NCBI GenBank assembly: GCA_030824515.1
Contig: JAVBXN010000008.1
Span: forward strand, 62,001 to 126,000
Reading direction: 5' to 3'
DNA: 64,000 nucleotides
Source: Pelobacter sp.
GTDB taxonomy: Bacteria; Desulfobacterota; Desulfuromonadia; Geobacterales; Pseudopelobacteraceae
The notes below the pieces were generated by a model. That model saw only the letters and a list, made by a program, of their open reading frames with translations, did no database searches and had not been told where the DNA came from. The position numbers were made by a program, and so were the translations under genes. Shown here piece by piece: positions 52,061-60,525 of the stretch. Position 1 is the stretch's first letter, and each line of letters opens with the position of its first letter.

Positions 52061-53439
52061 GGTTTTTCCTCCCCGGAAAGGTCTGATTTAAGTTTGCTCG
52101 CCAGCCGGTCAAGGCAGAGCTGGAAACCGGCCTGGTTTTTACTGGCGTTGCCTCCGATCGTGACAATGCCATTTTGAATCCGCACCCAGACACGGCGATG
52201 CGACATGAAGAAAGCGGCGTAGATGCCGATCACCATCAACAGGCATCCCAGCCAGACCACTTCGACACCAGGATCCTTGGCCACCTGCAGACCGGTGTAC
52301 ATCCGCTCCTGAGCGCCCTTGTAGTGGATTACCGGGCCGCCGCCATGCTGTTGCGCATGCTGGAGGTTCAACTCGGGATGGTTGGCATAAACGACGAAGC
52401 TTTCGCTTTTACCGTTGGCGGTATGCAACTCCACCTGGGCCGCCGGTCCGGACAGCCCCGGAGCGAATTCCGCAACGTCCCTGGTCGCCTCGATCACATG
52501 CAGGCTGCTGCCGTCTGGCAGAGTTACCGACGATTTGCCTTCGATTGTCACAGGCACCGGATTTTTACCGCTCAGATCGCTGACGGTGAAGAAATAGTTG
52601 CCGGCATTGCCGTAACTGGACTGGTAGAAGGTAATGCCCTTGTAGGTCAAAGGATCGTTGACGATAACACGGGCGTTGGTGTAATCCGGCACCGGCCGGC
52701 CGTTTTCCAGCACGGTCAGGATGCTTTTGAACTCCTTTGGCGCTCCGCTGGCATAATGGGCCACGCTGAACTGCTCGCATCGCAGGGAGAAGCCCAGGTC
52801 GATCTCCTCGTTGGAGCGGGACATCACCTTGGAGACCGCTTCCCCTTCCATGATGTTGACAAAGCCCTTGTAACCGAAGACCGACCCGATTATGGCTCCG
52901 ATGAAAATGATGATGACGCTCAGGTGGACGCAATAGACCGCCAGACGGCACCAGGGGGTTTTCTGGGCAAACAGGTGCCAGTCACCGCCGGACTCGGTCA
53001 CGACCGGTTCGGCAAATTCACTCTTCAGAAAAGCGGCGACCCTGTCCTTGACCACGGCAGCTTCACCGGTATGGGGAAACTCCGTCACTCCGGAAAGGGA
53101 CTTTTCCAGGGCACTGTTGAAGATCGTCACCGGATTGGTGATCGTCTTCCAGATATGCGGAAGACGCTTGATGGAGCAGGCCACCAGGTTGACGGTCAAC
53201 AGATAGAGCAGCAGAATGAACCACCAGGAGTGGTACATGTCAAAAAAGCCCAGTGTTTTATATAGTTTGAGCTTGGCCGGACTGATTGCTTGCACGTATT
53301 CCGGCGGCAGGCTGCCCTGGGGAATAATGGTGCCGATGATCGAAATCAGGGCCAATCCGATCAGCAGAGACATGGTCAGCTTGAGTGAACAGAAAAAATC
53401 CCAGAGAGATTGTAAAAAATCGCGTTTATTATCAGTCAC
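52057..53439 (-). CDS. resB: cytochrome c biogenesis protein ResB
   Basis: A 460-residue ResB/Ccs1 protein. Three membrane segments lie in the first 210 residues and one near 415, with a large periplasmic domain between. The family pattern FCSLKLTMSLLIGLALISIIGT at the first segment and GVTFYQSSYG-like GITFYQSSYGNAG are visible. The start is a GTG at 53439 with AAGGAG nine bases upstream; a TTG nine codons earlier is less likely. resB-ccsB form a two-gene unit for system II, which many multihaem-cytochrome producers use. Confidence 0.92.
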   Translation of the reverse strand: MTDNKRDFLQSLWDFFCSLKLTMSLLIGLALISIIGTIIPQGSLPPEYVQAISPAKLKLYKTLGFFDMYHSWWFILLLYLLTVNLVACSIKRLPHIWKTITNPVTIFNSALEKSLSGVTEFPHTGEAAVVKDRVAAFLKSEFAEPVVTESGGDWHLFAQKTPWCRLAVYCVHLSVIIIFIGAIIGSVFGYKGFVNIMEGEAVSKVMSRSNEEIDLGFSLRCEQFSVAHYASGAPKEFKSILTVLENGRPVPDYTNARVIVNDPLTYKGITFYQSSYGNAGNYFFTVSDLSGKNPVPVTIEGKSSVTLPDGSSLHVIEATRDVAEFAPGLSGPAAQVELHTANGKSESFVVYANHPELNLQHAQQHGGGPVIHYKGAQERMYTGLQVAKDPGVEVVWLGCLLMVIGIYAAFFMSHRRVWVRIQNGIVTIGGNASKNQAGFQLCLDRLASKLKSDLSGEEKP

Positions 53440-53538
53440 TTTTTCAAACTCCTTTTTTAGTCGCAAGGTTCGGCTCGCAACCCATGGTTGCGAAGATCAG
53501 CCCTCTCAGCTTAAGGGACATTGAACGGATTCGGGGCA

Positions 53539-53883
53539 TCAGGCGACAAAATTCTGCGGAGGAACAAAAATGGGAAAATAGACCTGCGTCGGTTTACTGT
53601 TTATAGTGGAGCAATGCAGTAAACCAGGCATGGGGACATAATCGGGAAACGAACTTTGAAACAGGGGCGCAAAGTTTGAACAACAGTCGCTTTCGCAGTG
53701 GTGGCCGGGAGGACACTCCGGGCACTGGCGTTCATCACCACCGTCGTCGGAGGGAATCTGTGAATGCGCGACCTTTACGGAGTCAACCATATCCGACAGT
53801 CGGGCAGCGTCGCAGGCAAGCGGCATGACTAAACTGATAATCAGCAGTATTGTGGAAGCTATGTATCGCATTGAAATTCGCAT
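53539..53883 (-). CDS. small Cys-rich exported protein, unknown
   Basis: A 114-residue protein with a signal peptide (about 6-26) and a Cys/His cluster CPECPPGHHCESDCC in the middle that could bind metal or form disulfides. It ends with a Phe/Pro-rich tail. The family is not recognised. ATG codons at 53883 and 53871 are both possible, with no ribosome binding site. It is upstream of resB on the same strand but 99 bases away, so a functional link is not certain. Confidence 0.5.
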   Translation of the reverse strand: MRISMRYIASTILLIISLVMPLACDAARLSDMVDSVKVAHSQIPSDDGGDERQCPECPPGHHCESDCCSNFAPLFQSSFPDYVPMPGLLHCSTINSKPTQVYFPIFVPPQNFVA

Positions 53884-54049
53884 GACTGAGTAGTGTAGTT
53901 GAATGCTAAAGAATTATTGCTAAATTGTCAATGATGGAAGATACATAAGTGAATATGAATTTGACCGGAACAGGGCAGGATCTTTATTCTTCCCCATTCC
54001 AGGCAACGACCTGACGTTTAAAATACTTAATTCAAACAGGAAAAGCAAT

Positions 54050-54931
54050 ATGGGGATATCAAACTATCCATCCGTGGTTACACTACCTAAAATAGATAAA
54101 CCCTATCCCTCGATCCTCTGTTTTTTGAGCAGCAGGTTTCCGGCGATTACCCCGGATGCCTGGGAAAAACGAATTGGGGAAGGAAAGGTGCATGACGATC
54201 AAATGCGCCCGATAACGCCGGACACCGGGTATGTCCCGCAAATGCGAATCTTCTATTTTCGTGAGGTTAACGACGAGCCGTACATTCCTTTCGCGGAAGA
54301 GATCCTCCATCGGGATGACCAGATCCTGGTTGCCTGCAAGCCGCACTTCCTGCCGGTAACACCAGGTGGCCGCTATGTTGACGAGTGCCTGCTGAATCGC
54401 CTGAGGGTCACCACCGGAATCTCTGAACTGGCGCCCCTGCACCGTATCGACCGTGAAACCGCCGGAATCGTCCTGTTTTCGGTCAACAGGGAGACACGCG
54501 GCCGTTACGGAGAGCTTTTCATGAATGCCCGGGTTGAAAAGAGCTATCTGGCGATTTCGGCCAACCTGCCGGTTGATGGCAAGACCTCATGGACAATTGA
54601 GGACAGAATCGTGCGGGGAGAGCCCTGGTTCCGCATGCAGAGCGTCGCGGGGGAAACCAATGCCCGCTCCACGATCAGGCTGGTGGATGTAAAAGACGGC
54701 AAAGGCCGCTTCGTTTTGCGCCCGATCACCGGTAAGACCCACCAGTTGCGGGTTCATATGAGCGGAATCGGCTGCGGAATCCTGAACGACCGCTACTATC
54801 CGCAACTGCAACCGGAAAGCGCCGACAACTTTGAGACACCATTGCAGCTTGTTGCCAAATCGGTGCGGTTCCGTGATCCGCTCAGCGGTAAAATCAGGGA
54901 ATTCGTCTCGGAACGCGTACTGACGCGGTAA
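54050..54931 (+). CDS. RluA-family pseudouridine synthase
   Basis: A 293-residue RNA pseudouridine synthase. The catalytic motif HRIDRETAGIVLF carries the essential Asp, followed by KSYLAI and the C-terminal RPITGKTHQLRVHM. There is no clear S4 domain; the first 80 residues are shorter and less conserved. The RNA target (rRNA or tRNA) cannot be told from sequence. AGGA lies upstream of the ATG. It is convergent with the ammonium-channel gene, and a shared hairpin follows. Confidence 0.9.
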   Translation: MGISNYPSVVTLPKIDKPYPSILCFLSSRFPAITPDAWEKRIGEGKVHDDQMRPITPDTGYVPQMRIFYFREVNDEPYIPFAEEILHRDDQILVACKPHFLPVTPGGRYVDECLLNRLRVTTGISELAPLHRIDRETAGIVLFSVNRETRGRYGELFMNARVEKSYLAISANLPVDGKTSWTIEDRIVRGEPWFRMQSVAGETNARSTIRLVDVKDGKGRFVLRPITGKTHQLRVHMSGIGCGILNDRYYPQLQPESADNFETPLQLVAKSVRFRDPLSGKIREFVSERVLTR

Positions 54932-54943
54932 TATCCACACGAA

Positions 54944-54975
54944 AAAGCCCGCGCAGGAATCCCCGGCGCGGGCCT
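54944..54975 (-). terminator. intrinsic terminator between rluA-type gene and ammonium channel
   Basis: GCCCGCGC pairs with GCGCGGGC around about 11 bases. On the minus strand it is followed by TTTTTC, so it mainly ends the ammonium-channel transcript. Confidence 0.75.
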
Positions 54976-54988
54976 TGAAGTCATATTA

Positions 54989-56221
54989 TCAGTTTATTGA
55001 TTCACTATTGGACAGTGCAACCGTTGCCCCCAAAAGGACCTCTTCATCTTCCGCGCACTCTTCACACTCGAACTCTTCCGCATCAACATACGGCTCAACC
55101 CTTCTGCCAAGAATTGAGATCACCTTGCCACTGACCAGCCCGGAAACCGCCGCGATTACAACAGTCACCAGTATTCCGGTCAGTTGTGCAGCGAAGTTGA
55201 TACCAACGGCGACGAACAGCGCGGCGATACCACCCAGCAATCCCGGCAGTCCGTGAAGATAGAGCACTCCGCACGTATCGACTTTCCGGGTTATGTCGGT
55301 CAACCTTCCCTGGATTACGGCAAAACCGAAAGTGGAAACTATTCCGGCCAGCAGGCCAATGGCAAAGGCAGTAGCCGGGGCGGCCAGGTCACAGGTCGAG
55401 CCGATGGCCACGCCTCCGGCCAGAGTCGCGTTGGCAATATCCGCCGCCGAGATTTTCCCCCTCAGCTTGACAGACGCAAAATAGGTAGCCAGGGTCGAAC
55501 CGCACAGGGCCAGTATCACGTTGACCGCTGTTGCCGGCACATCGGCCGGGGCAACAAGCGCCGCGCAGAAACTGGGCCAGAACACCCAGAGCACCATGCT
55601 GCCCAGGAGCGAGTACCTGTCGCTGGTGTCATCGCACTCGACCGGAGTTTCGTATTCCTTGAGCGTTGTCATGGAAGCGGCCACCGCAAGTCCGAAGATG
55701 GCTCCGAAAGCGTGTATGACGATCGAACCGCCGGTGTCCACCACCTTGCCGGTTATCAGCCCCAGGCCGCCATTGAGCACAATCCATTCATTTAACGCAT
55801 AAAACGGCACAAAGAGAATGCCGAGGAGCAGGTACTGGTGCATCTTCAGGCGCCCCAGCACCGCGCCGGCACAGATCAGCAGGCTTGCGGCCGCAAACTC
55901 TGCCAGGATCAGCTTGTCGATCATCCCCGCGGAAGTACCGCTGGCACCGTGCAGACTCTCCTTCAGGAAGTACAGCGGGATCGAGACGCTCACCAGCAGA
56001 TAGGTCGCGGTCAGTGCCGAACGGCCGTACTTTTTGACGAAGACCATCAGAAACCCGAATCCGACCAGCAACATGGCCATGATGTGTATGGCCCGTTCGT
56101 ACTTCTGCACATCGCTTAAAGCGGCAAAGCCGGTGCCCGGAATTTCAGCAGCGCAGGCCACTCCGCCAACAACAAAAAGCAACATTGCCAGTTGAAAACC
56201 ACAATTGAGACAGTTTTTCAT
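54989..56221 (-). CDS. Rh-type ammonium channel
   Basis: A 410-residue Amt/Mep/Rh protein with a leader and about eleven membrane segments. Sequence marks are closer to Rh50 than to AmtB: DTGGSIVIHAFGAIFGLAVA with the first pore His, STCDLAAPATAFAIG, and DTCGVLYLHGLPGLLGG with the second pore His. Rh proteins conduct NH3 (and perhaps CO2). The C-terminal tail is acidic with two Cys in a row of Glu (FECEECAEDEE), which could bind metal. No glnK gene is adjacent. A sigma-54-like site lies about 145 bases upstream. Confidence 0.87.
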   Translation of the reverse strand: MKNCLNCGFQLAMLLFVVGGVACAAEIPGTGFAALSDVQKYERAIHIMAMLLVGFGFLMVFVKKYGRSALTATYLLVSVSIPLYFLKESLHGASGTSAGMIDKLILAEFAAASLLICAGAVLGRLKMHQYLLLGILFVPFYALNEWIVLNGGLGLITGKVVDTGGSIVIHAFGAIFGLAVAASMTTLKEYETPVECDDTSDRYSLLGSMVLWVFWPSFCAALVAPADVPATAVNVILALCGSTLATYFASVKLRGKISAADIANATLAGGVAIGSTCDLAAPATAFAIGLLAGIVSTFGFAVIQGRLTDITRKVDTCGVLYLHGLPGLLGGIAALFVAVGINFAAQLTGILVTVVIAAVSGLVSGKVISILGRRVEPYVDAEEFECEECAEDEEVLLGATVALSNSESIN

Positions 56222-56363
56222 GATGCCCCCCCAAACCTTTCCGAAGCTGCCTTTTTTTACGTCATGCCATGACGCATCTAGTGATCTGAATCAGAAACAA
56301 GATCCTGAACTCTTCTCGCAACAATCTGAACTCAGGACATTAGATATTTACAGCGCACCATTC

Positions 56364-56380
56364 TGCACGCAACAGGCCAA
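56364..56380 (-). promoter_or_regulatory. sigma-54-like promoter of the Rh-type channel
   Basis: The minus strand reads TTGGC-N8-TGCA, with GG and GC spaced by ten bases, the -24/-12 geometry of sigma-54 promoters. Ammonium transport genes are often under nitrogen control through sigma-54. The -12 element is not perfect. Confidence 0.38.
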
Positions 56381-56668
56381 CAGCCCTGTTAATGCCCAAT
56401 TTATAACCACTGTGCTATATAATTAGTCACTTAAACGGGGTAAATGTGGAAATTGCCGGGAAACAATGTTCATATGCAGTGCGGGCACCGAATTATGAGT
56501 GCCTGCTGAGTAGAGGATTTGAGTTAAATAAGCACTCTCTTGCCGATATATAAAAATGCATTTATCTGCAGGAGCAGGTTTTTTTGCTTATTTTGCGGGC
56601 AACGATTACGGATCAGGCACTGCTCGGACATGGCGACAAAACATGAACGGCGCAGGAGACCATCAGGC

Positions 56669-56705
56669 AAAAAAAAGCGCGGAACCGAAGCCCCACGCCT
56701 TTTTC
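56669..56705 (-). terminator. intrinsic terminator of hcp
   Basis: On the minus strand GGCGTGGGGC, a TTCG loop and GTTCCGCGC form a stem with some G-T pairs, followed by T8. It lies 24 bases after the hcp stop. Confidence 0.72.
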
Positions 56706-56728
56706 GTTACTGCATATTTCGAGGATTA

Positions 56729-58330
56729 CTAGCCGAGAATCGCCTTCATATCGGCTTCGACCGTGGTTATCGGTGCGATGTTGAAGTTCTCAACCAGGAA
56801 GTTGAGCACGTTGGGGGTGATGAAAGCCGGCAGAGTCGGTCCCAGCTTGATGTTCTTGATGCCCAGATGCAGCAGGGTCAGCAGGATCACGACCGCCTTC
56901 TGCTCGTACCAGGAGAGGATCATCGAAAGCGGCAGGTCGTTGACGCCGCACTCGAAAGCACCCGCCAGGGCCACCGCGATCTGGATGGCCGAATAGGCGT
57001 CGTTGCACTGGCCGACGTCCAGCAGGCGCGGGATGCCGCCGATGTCGCCGAACTCCAGTTTGTTGAAACGGTACTTGCCGCAGGCCAGGGTCAGGATCAC
57101 CGTATCCTGGGGCAGCTTCTCGGCAAACTCGGTGTAGTAGTTACGTCCCGACTTGGCACCGTCGCAGCCGCCGATCAGGAAGAAGTGCTTGATCGCGCCG
57201 GACTTGACCGCAGCTATGACCTTGTCGGCCACGCCCAGCACCGCATTGTGGCCAAACCCGGTCAGGATTTCCTGGCCCGGATTTTCCGGCAGACCGGGCA
57301 GCTCGAGAGCCTTGTTGATAACTTCGCTGAAATCCCAGCCATCGACGTGCTTGACATCCGGCCAACCCACCAGGCCCCAGGTGTAGAGGCGGTCCTTGTA
57401 GCTGTCGGCCGGTTTCTGGATGCAGTTGGTGTTGAAGATGATCGCGCCGGGGAAGTTGACGAACTCCTTGGCCTGATCCTGCCAGGCGCCGCCGAAATTG
57501 CCGACCAGGTGCGAGTACTTCTTCAGGCCGGGATAACCGTGGGCCGGCAGCATCTCGCCGTGGGTATAGATGTTGATGCCCTTGCCTTCGGTCTGCTTGA
57601 GCAGTTCCTCCAGCATCTTCAGATCATGGCCGGTCACCAGGATAGCCTTGCCGGCCTTGGTACCAAGTTGGACCGGAGTCGGAACCGGATGGCCATAGGT
57701 ATCGGTATGAGCCGCATTCAAAAGACCCATCACGGTCAGGTTGTGCTTGCCGCACTCCATTGCCAGGCCGACAAAATCCATCAGCCCCAGGTTGGCATCT
57801 GTGGTTGCTGCCAGCGCTCTCTGTACAAAAGCAAGCACCTCGTCGTCGCTACGCCCCAGGATCATGGCGTGATCCATGTAGGCCGCCATCCCCTTGAGGC
57901 CGTACATCAGGATCTCGATCACGGAACGGATGTCTTCGTTGACGTGCTGGCCGTTGATGCCGTAGGCCTCGGCCTGCTTGACCATGCCATCCAGATCGTC
58001 TGCCGGTTTCCAGTCTGCCACCGGGCCGGAGAGGCTCACACCGGCCGCGGTTTTGGTCTTCTCTTTCAGTTCGTAGCAGCGCTTGATGACCCCGCCGATG
58101 TGACGCGCGTCGAAATCCACGTTGGTGACGGTGGTGAAGAGCCCCTCGATCGTGAAACGATCGATCTCGGCGTTGCGCCCCAGTTTGTCGGCATACAGCG
58201 CCAGGCTTTTCAGGCCGTACAGCAGGTGATCCTGCAACGACGCTACCTGCGGGCTTTTACCGCATACGCCGGAAATATTGCAACCGACTCCGTTTGCTGC
58301 CTGCTCGCATTGATTACAAAACATGCTCAT
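56729..58330 (-). CDS. hcp: hybrid-cluster protein / hydroxylamine reductase, class I
   Basis: A 533-residue cytoplasmic iron-sulfur enzyme that reduces NO to N2O or hydroxylamine to ammonia and protects from nitrosative stress. The N-terminal cysteines are spaced Cx2C-x8-C-x5-C (Cys5, 8, 17, 23), typical of class I proteins from strict anaerobes with a [4Fe-4S] cluster. The hybrid-cluster ligands lie in segments such as SLACGKYRFN and the ones around HGEMLPAHGYP and FNTNCIQKP. GGGAGG precedes the ATG. An FNR/HcpR-like palindrome is 100 bases upstream. No hcr reductase gene is adjacent. Confidence 0.95.
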   Translation of the reverse strand: MSMFCNQCEQAANGVGCNISGVCGKSPQVASLQDHLLYGLKSLALYADKLGRNAEIDRFTIEGLFTTVTNVDFDARHIGGVIKRCYELKEKTKTAAGVSLSGPVADWKPADDLDGMVKQAEAYGINGQHVNEDIRSVIEILMYGLKGMAAYMDHAMILGRSDDEVLAFVQRALAATTDANLGLMDFVGLAMECGKHNLTVMGLLNAAHTDTYGHPVPTPVQLGTKAGKAILVTGHDLKMLEELLKQTEGKGINIYTHGEMLPAHGYPGLKKYSHLVGNFGGAWQDQAKEFVNFPGAIIFNTNCIQKPADSYKDRLYTWGLVGWPDVKHVDGWDFSEVINKALELPGLPENPGQEILTGFGHNAVLGVADKVIAAVKSGAIKHFFLIGGCDGAKSGRNYYTEFAEKLPQDTVILTLACGKYRFNKLEFGDIGGIPRLLDVGQCNDAYSAIQIAVALAGAFECGVNDLPLSMILSWYEQKAVVILLTLLHLGIKNIKLGPTLPAFITPNVLNFLVENFNIAPITTVEADMKAILG

Positions 58331-58358
58331 CTGTATTTCCTCCCTTTTCTTCAGTTGT

Positions 58359-58372
58359 TCGAGTAAACTCGA
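58359..58372 (-). promoter_or_regulatory. short palindrome in the hcp leader
   Basis: TCGAGT-AA-ACTCGA is a perfect inverted repeat 28 bases before the hcp start. It may be an operator or a leader hairpin; no family match was recognised. Confidence 0.3.
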
Positions 58373-58429
58373 TTGGTGATTTTTTCGTTAATATGGTAGA
58401 GACACTATACCTCTTTTTCCTTAGAATAC

Positions 58430-58443
58430 TTGACGGTTGTCAA
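58430..58443 (-). promoter_or_regulatory. FNR/HcpR-like box upstream of hcp
   Basis: TTGAC-GGTT-GTCAA is a perfect five-base inverted repeat in the FNR/CRP format TTGAN6TCAA. HcpR and FNR-type regulators control hcp genes in many anaerobes. The site lies between hcp and the divergent kinase gene and could act on either. Confidence 0.55.
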
Positions 58444-58471
58444 AAAAACGCATTTCACGAAAGTTGCCCGC

Positions 58472-58990
58472 ATGAAACCGAACCTGACGCTGATAGGCAT
58501 GCCCGGAGCCGGTAAAAGCACGGTTGGAATCATCCTGGCCAAGATGCTGTCGTTCAACTTTGTCGACACTGATATCCTGATCCAGCTCAGCCAGCAAAAA
58601 TCACTGCAGCGTATCATCGATGAGAGTGACCACCTGAACCTGAGAAGAATCGAGGAGCAGGAGATCCTGAACATTAACGTCGCAAGACATGTGATCGCGA
58701 CCGGCGGCAGCGCGGTTTACAGTGAACCGGCCATGGCGCACCTGCGGGAGATTTCGGAGATAACCTTCCTGAAAGTGGACTACCACGAGATTCTGAAGCG
58801 GATTCGCAATTTCAAGACCAGGGGCATCGCCAGTTCCAAGGAGCAGAGTTTTCTGGATCTGTACAACGAACGACAGGTTCTCTACGAGAAATATGCCGGG
58901 ATGACCATTGACTGCGCCGGCCTGGACCAGGAAGAGATTGCCGGAATAATCGCACGGGACTACATTCAAAGGCATTGCCAAGCAAGCTGA
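58472..58990 (+). CDS. shikimate kinase-like protein
   Basis: A 172-residue P-loop kinase of the shikimate kinase family, which phosphorylates shikimate in aromatic amino acid synthesis. Walker A GMPGAGKST is at 9-17, the DTD pair near 33, the LRRIEEQEI segment with the substrate-binding Arg, and NERQVLYEKYA near the lid. The usual GGG of the substrate loop is GGS here, which is a small departure. The ATG at 58472 has only a weak GAAAG upstream. It diverges from hcp and precedes nuoM by 41 bases. It could also act on a related small molecule. Confidence 0.8.
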   Translation: MKPNLTLIGMPGAGKSTVGIILAKMLSFNFVDTDILIQLSQQKSLQRIIDESDHLNLRRIEEQEILNINVARHVIATGGSAVYSEPAMAHLREISEITFLKVDYHEILKRIRNFKTRGIASSKEQSFLDLYNERQVLYEKYAGMTIDCAGLDQEEIAGIIARDYIQRHCQAS

Positions 58991-59031
58991 TTTGTTGATA
59001 ATGCAACAAGGTCAATTTCAAGAAGGTATCT

Positions 59032-60525
59032 GTGCTCACTGAATATCCGCTGCTGACAATACTGATCCTGCTGCCGCTGGCCGGCTGCCTGGCGCTGCTG
59101 CCGCTCTGGAACTGCCGCGTATCGGCGCGCCCGGTCGCCTTGGGCGTGGCACTGCTGGAACTGGTGCTGTCGGCCTGGCTGTATGGTTCCTGGCGGGAGT
59201 TGACGCCGCTGCAGGCAAAACTGCCCGGATATCTGCTGGTGGAGGATGCGCCCTGGATTCCGGCTTTCGGCATACGTTACACGCTGGGCCTGGACGGCAT
59301 CTCGCTCCTGATGGTGTTGCTGACCTCCTTCACCTTCTGCATCGCGCTCTTGGTATCGTGGAATTCGATCAAGGAAAAAACCGCGCTGTTCCTGACGTTG
59401 ATGCTTACGATGGAGGCCGGCATCATGGGGGTCTTCCTGGCCCTGGACCTGGCTCTGTTCTACCTGTTCTGGGAGGTGATGCTGATCCCGATGTTCTTCC
59501 TGATCGGGATCTGGGGACATGGCCGCAAGATTTATTCCACGATCAAATTCTTCCTGTTCACCATGTTCGGCTCACTGCTGATGCTGCTGGCGATCATCGC
59601 GCTACAGCTGTTGCACGCCAAACAGACCGGTATCACAACCTTCGGACTGCACGAACTGCTCAAGACCCAACTCCCGGCCGACACCCAACTCTGGCTGTTT
59701 GCCGCTTTCTTTTTGGCCTTTGCGATCAAGTTCCCGCTCTTCCCGCTGCACACCTGGCTGCCGGATGCCCACACCGACGCCCCCACCGCCGGCAGCGTAG
59801 TGCTGGCAGGGCTTTTGCTGAAAACCGGCAGCTACGGACTGATCCGCTTCGGTTATCCGCTCTTTCCTCTGGCGGCCCAGACCCTGACCCCACTTTTTTA
59901 TACGCTGGCCCTGATCGGCATCATCTACGCATCGCTGGTGGCCTTTGCCCAGGAGGACATGAAGCGCCTGATCGCCTACTCCAGCATCGCCCACATGGGT
60001 TACGTCGCGATCGGTATCGCGGCCTGGCAGCCGGTGGCATTGTCCGGTTCGATCCTGCAGATGGCCAACCACGGAGTAACCACCGGGGCGCTGTTCTGCC
60101 TGGTAGGCATGCTGGACGAACGGGCCCACACCCGCGAGATCGCCGCCTTCGGCGGCCTGTGGGGCAAGATCCCGCAATACTCGTTCTTCTTCCTGTTCTT
60201 CTCGCTGGCCTCGCTGGGACTGCCCGGTCTGAACAACTTCGTGGGTGAATTCCTGGTGCTGGCCGGAACGATGAAGAAAGCGCCGCTGGTGGCCGCGCTG
60301 GCTTTCATCGGCATCGTCCTGACCTTGATCTACACCGTGCGCCTGGTTCAGGAGGTGATCTTCCAGGAGGAGCGCCAGCCGCTAGCTCTGGCCGACCTGA
60401 CGCCGCGCGAACTCCTGATCCTTGCGGTACTGGCGGTTGTTGACGTCTGGATGGGGGTTCACCCCGCGCCGCTTCTGGACCTGATCCATGGTCCGGTTCA
60501 GTTGCTGACCGGGGGTGGTTTGTGA
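59032..60525 (+). CDS. nuoM: NADH-quinone oxidoreductase subunit M
   Basis: A 497-residue antiporter-like membrane subunit of respiratory complex I with about 14 segments. The TM5 Glu in FYLFWEVMLIPMFF, the Lys in LLLKTGSYGLIRF, and the PLHTWLPDAHTDAPTAGSV segment are conserved. The start is GTG with AAGG five bases upstream. Only nuoN follows; nuoL, nuoK and the other subunits are not in the window, which is unusual. The subunits may join a complex encoded elsewhere or form a partial proton-pumping module. Confidence 0.92.
   Translation: MLTEYPLLTILILLPLAGCLALLPLWNCRVSARPVALGVALLELVLSAWLYGSWRELTPLQAKLPGYLLVEDAPWIPAFGIRYTLGLDGISLLMVLLTSFTFCIALLVSWNSIKEKTALFLTLMLTMEAGIMGVFLALDLALFYLFWEVMLIPMFFLIGIWGHGRKIYSTIKFFLFTMFGSLLMLLAIIALQLLHAKQTGITTFGLHELLKTQLPADTQLWLFAAFFLAFAIKFPLFPLHTWLPDAHTDAPTAGSVVLAGLLLKTGSYGLIRFGYPLFPLAAQTLTPLFYTLALIGIIYASLVAFAQEDMKRLIAYSSIAHMGYVAIGIAAWQPVALSGSILQMANHGVTTGALFCLVGMLDERAHTREIAAFGGLWGKIPQYSFFFLFFSLASLGLPGLNNFVGEFLVLAGTMKKAPLVAALAFIGIVLTLIYTVRLVQEVIFQEERQPLALADLTPRELLILAVLAVVDVWMGVHPAPLLDLIHGPVQLLTGGGL

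Larger units (their letters stand above)
56222..56728. other. 507-bp region without a gene
   Basis: No credible coding region. It contains the upstream control region of the Rh-type channel (including the sigma-54-like site at 56364-56380), an imperfect hairpin near 56477-56502 (GCGGGCAC/GTGCCTGC) and, at the right, the terminator of hcp (56669-56705). Confidence 0.6.

Noticed and set aside
56540-58366. A 608-codon open frame on the strand opposite hcp
   Set aside because: It is the antisense shadow of hcp: low-complexity His/Gln/Asp composition, no family motif, and full overlap with a well-conserved gene.
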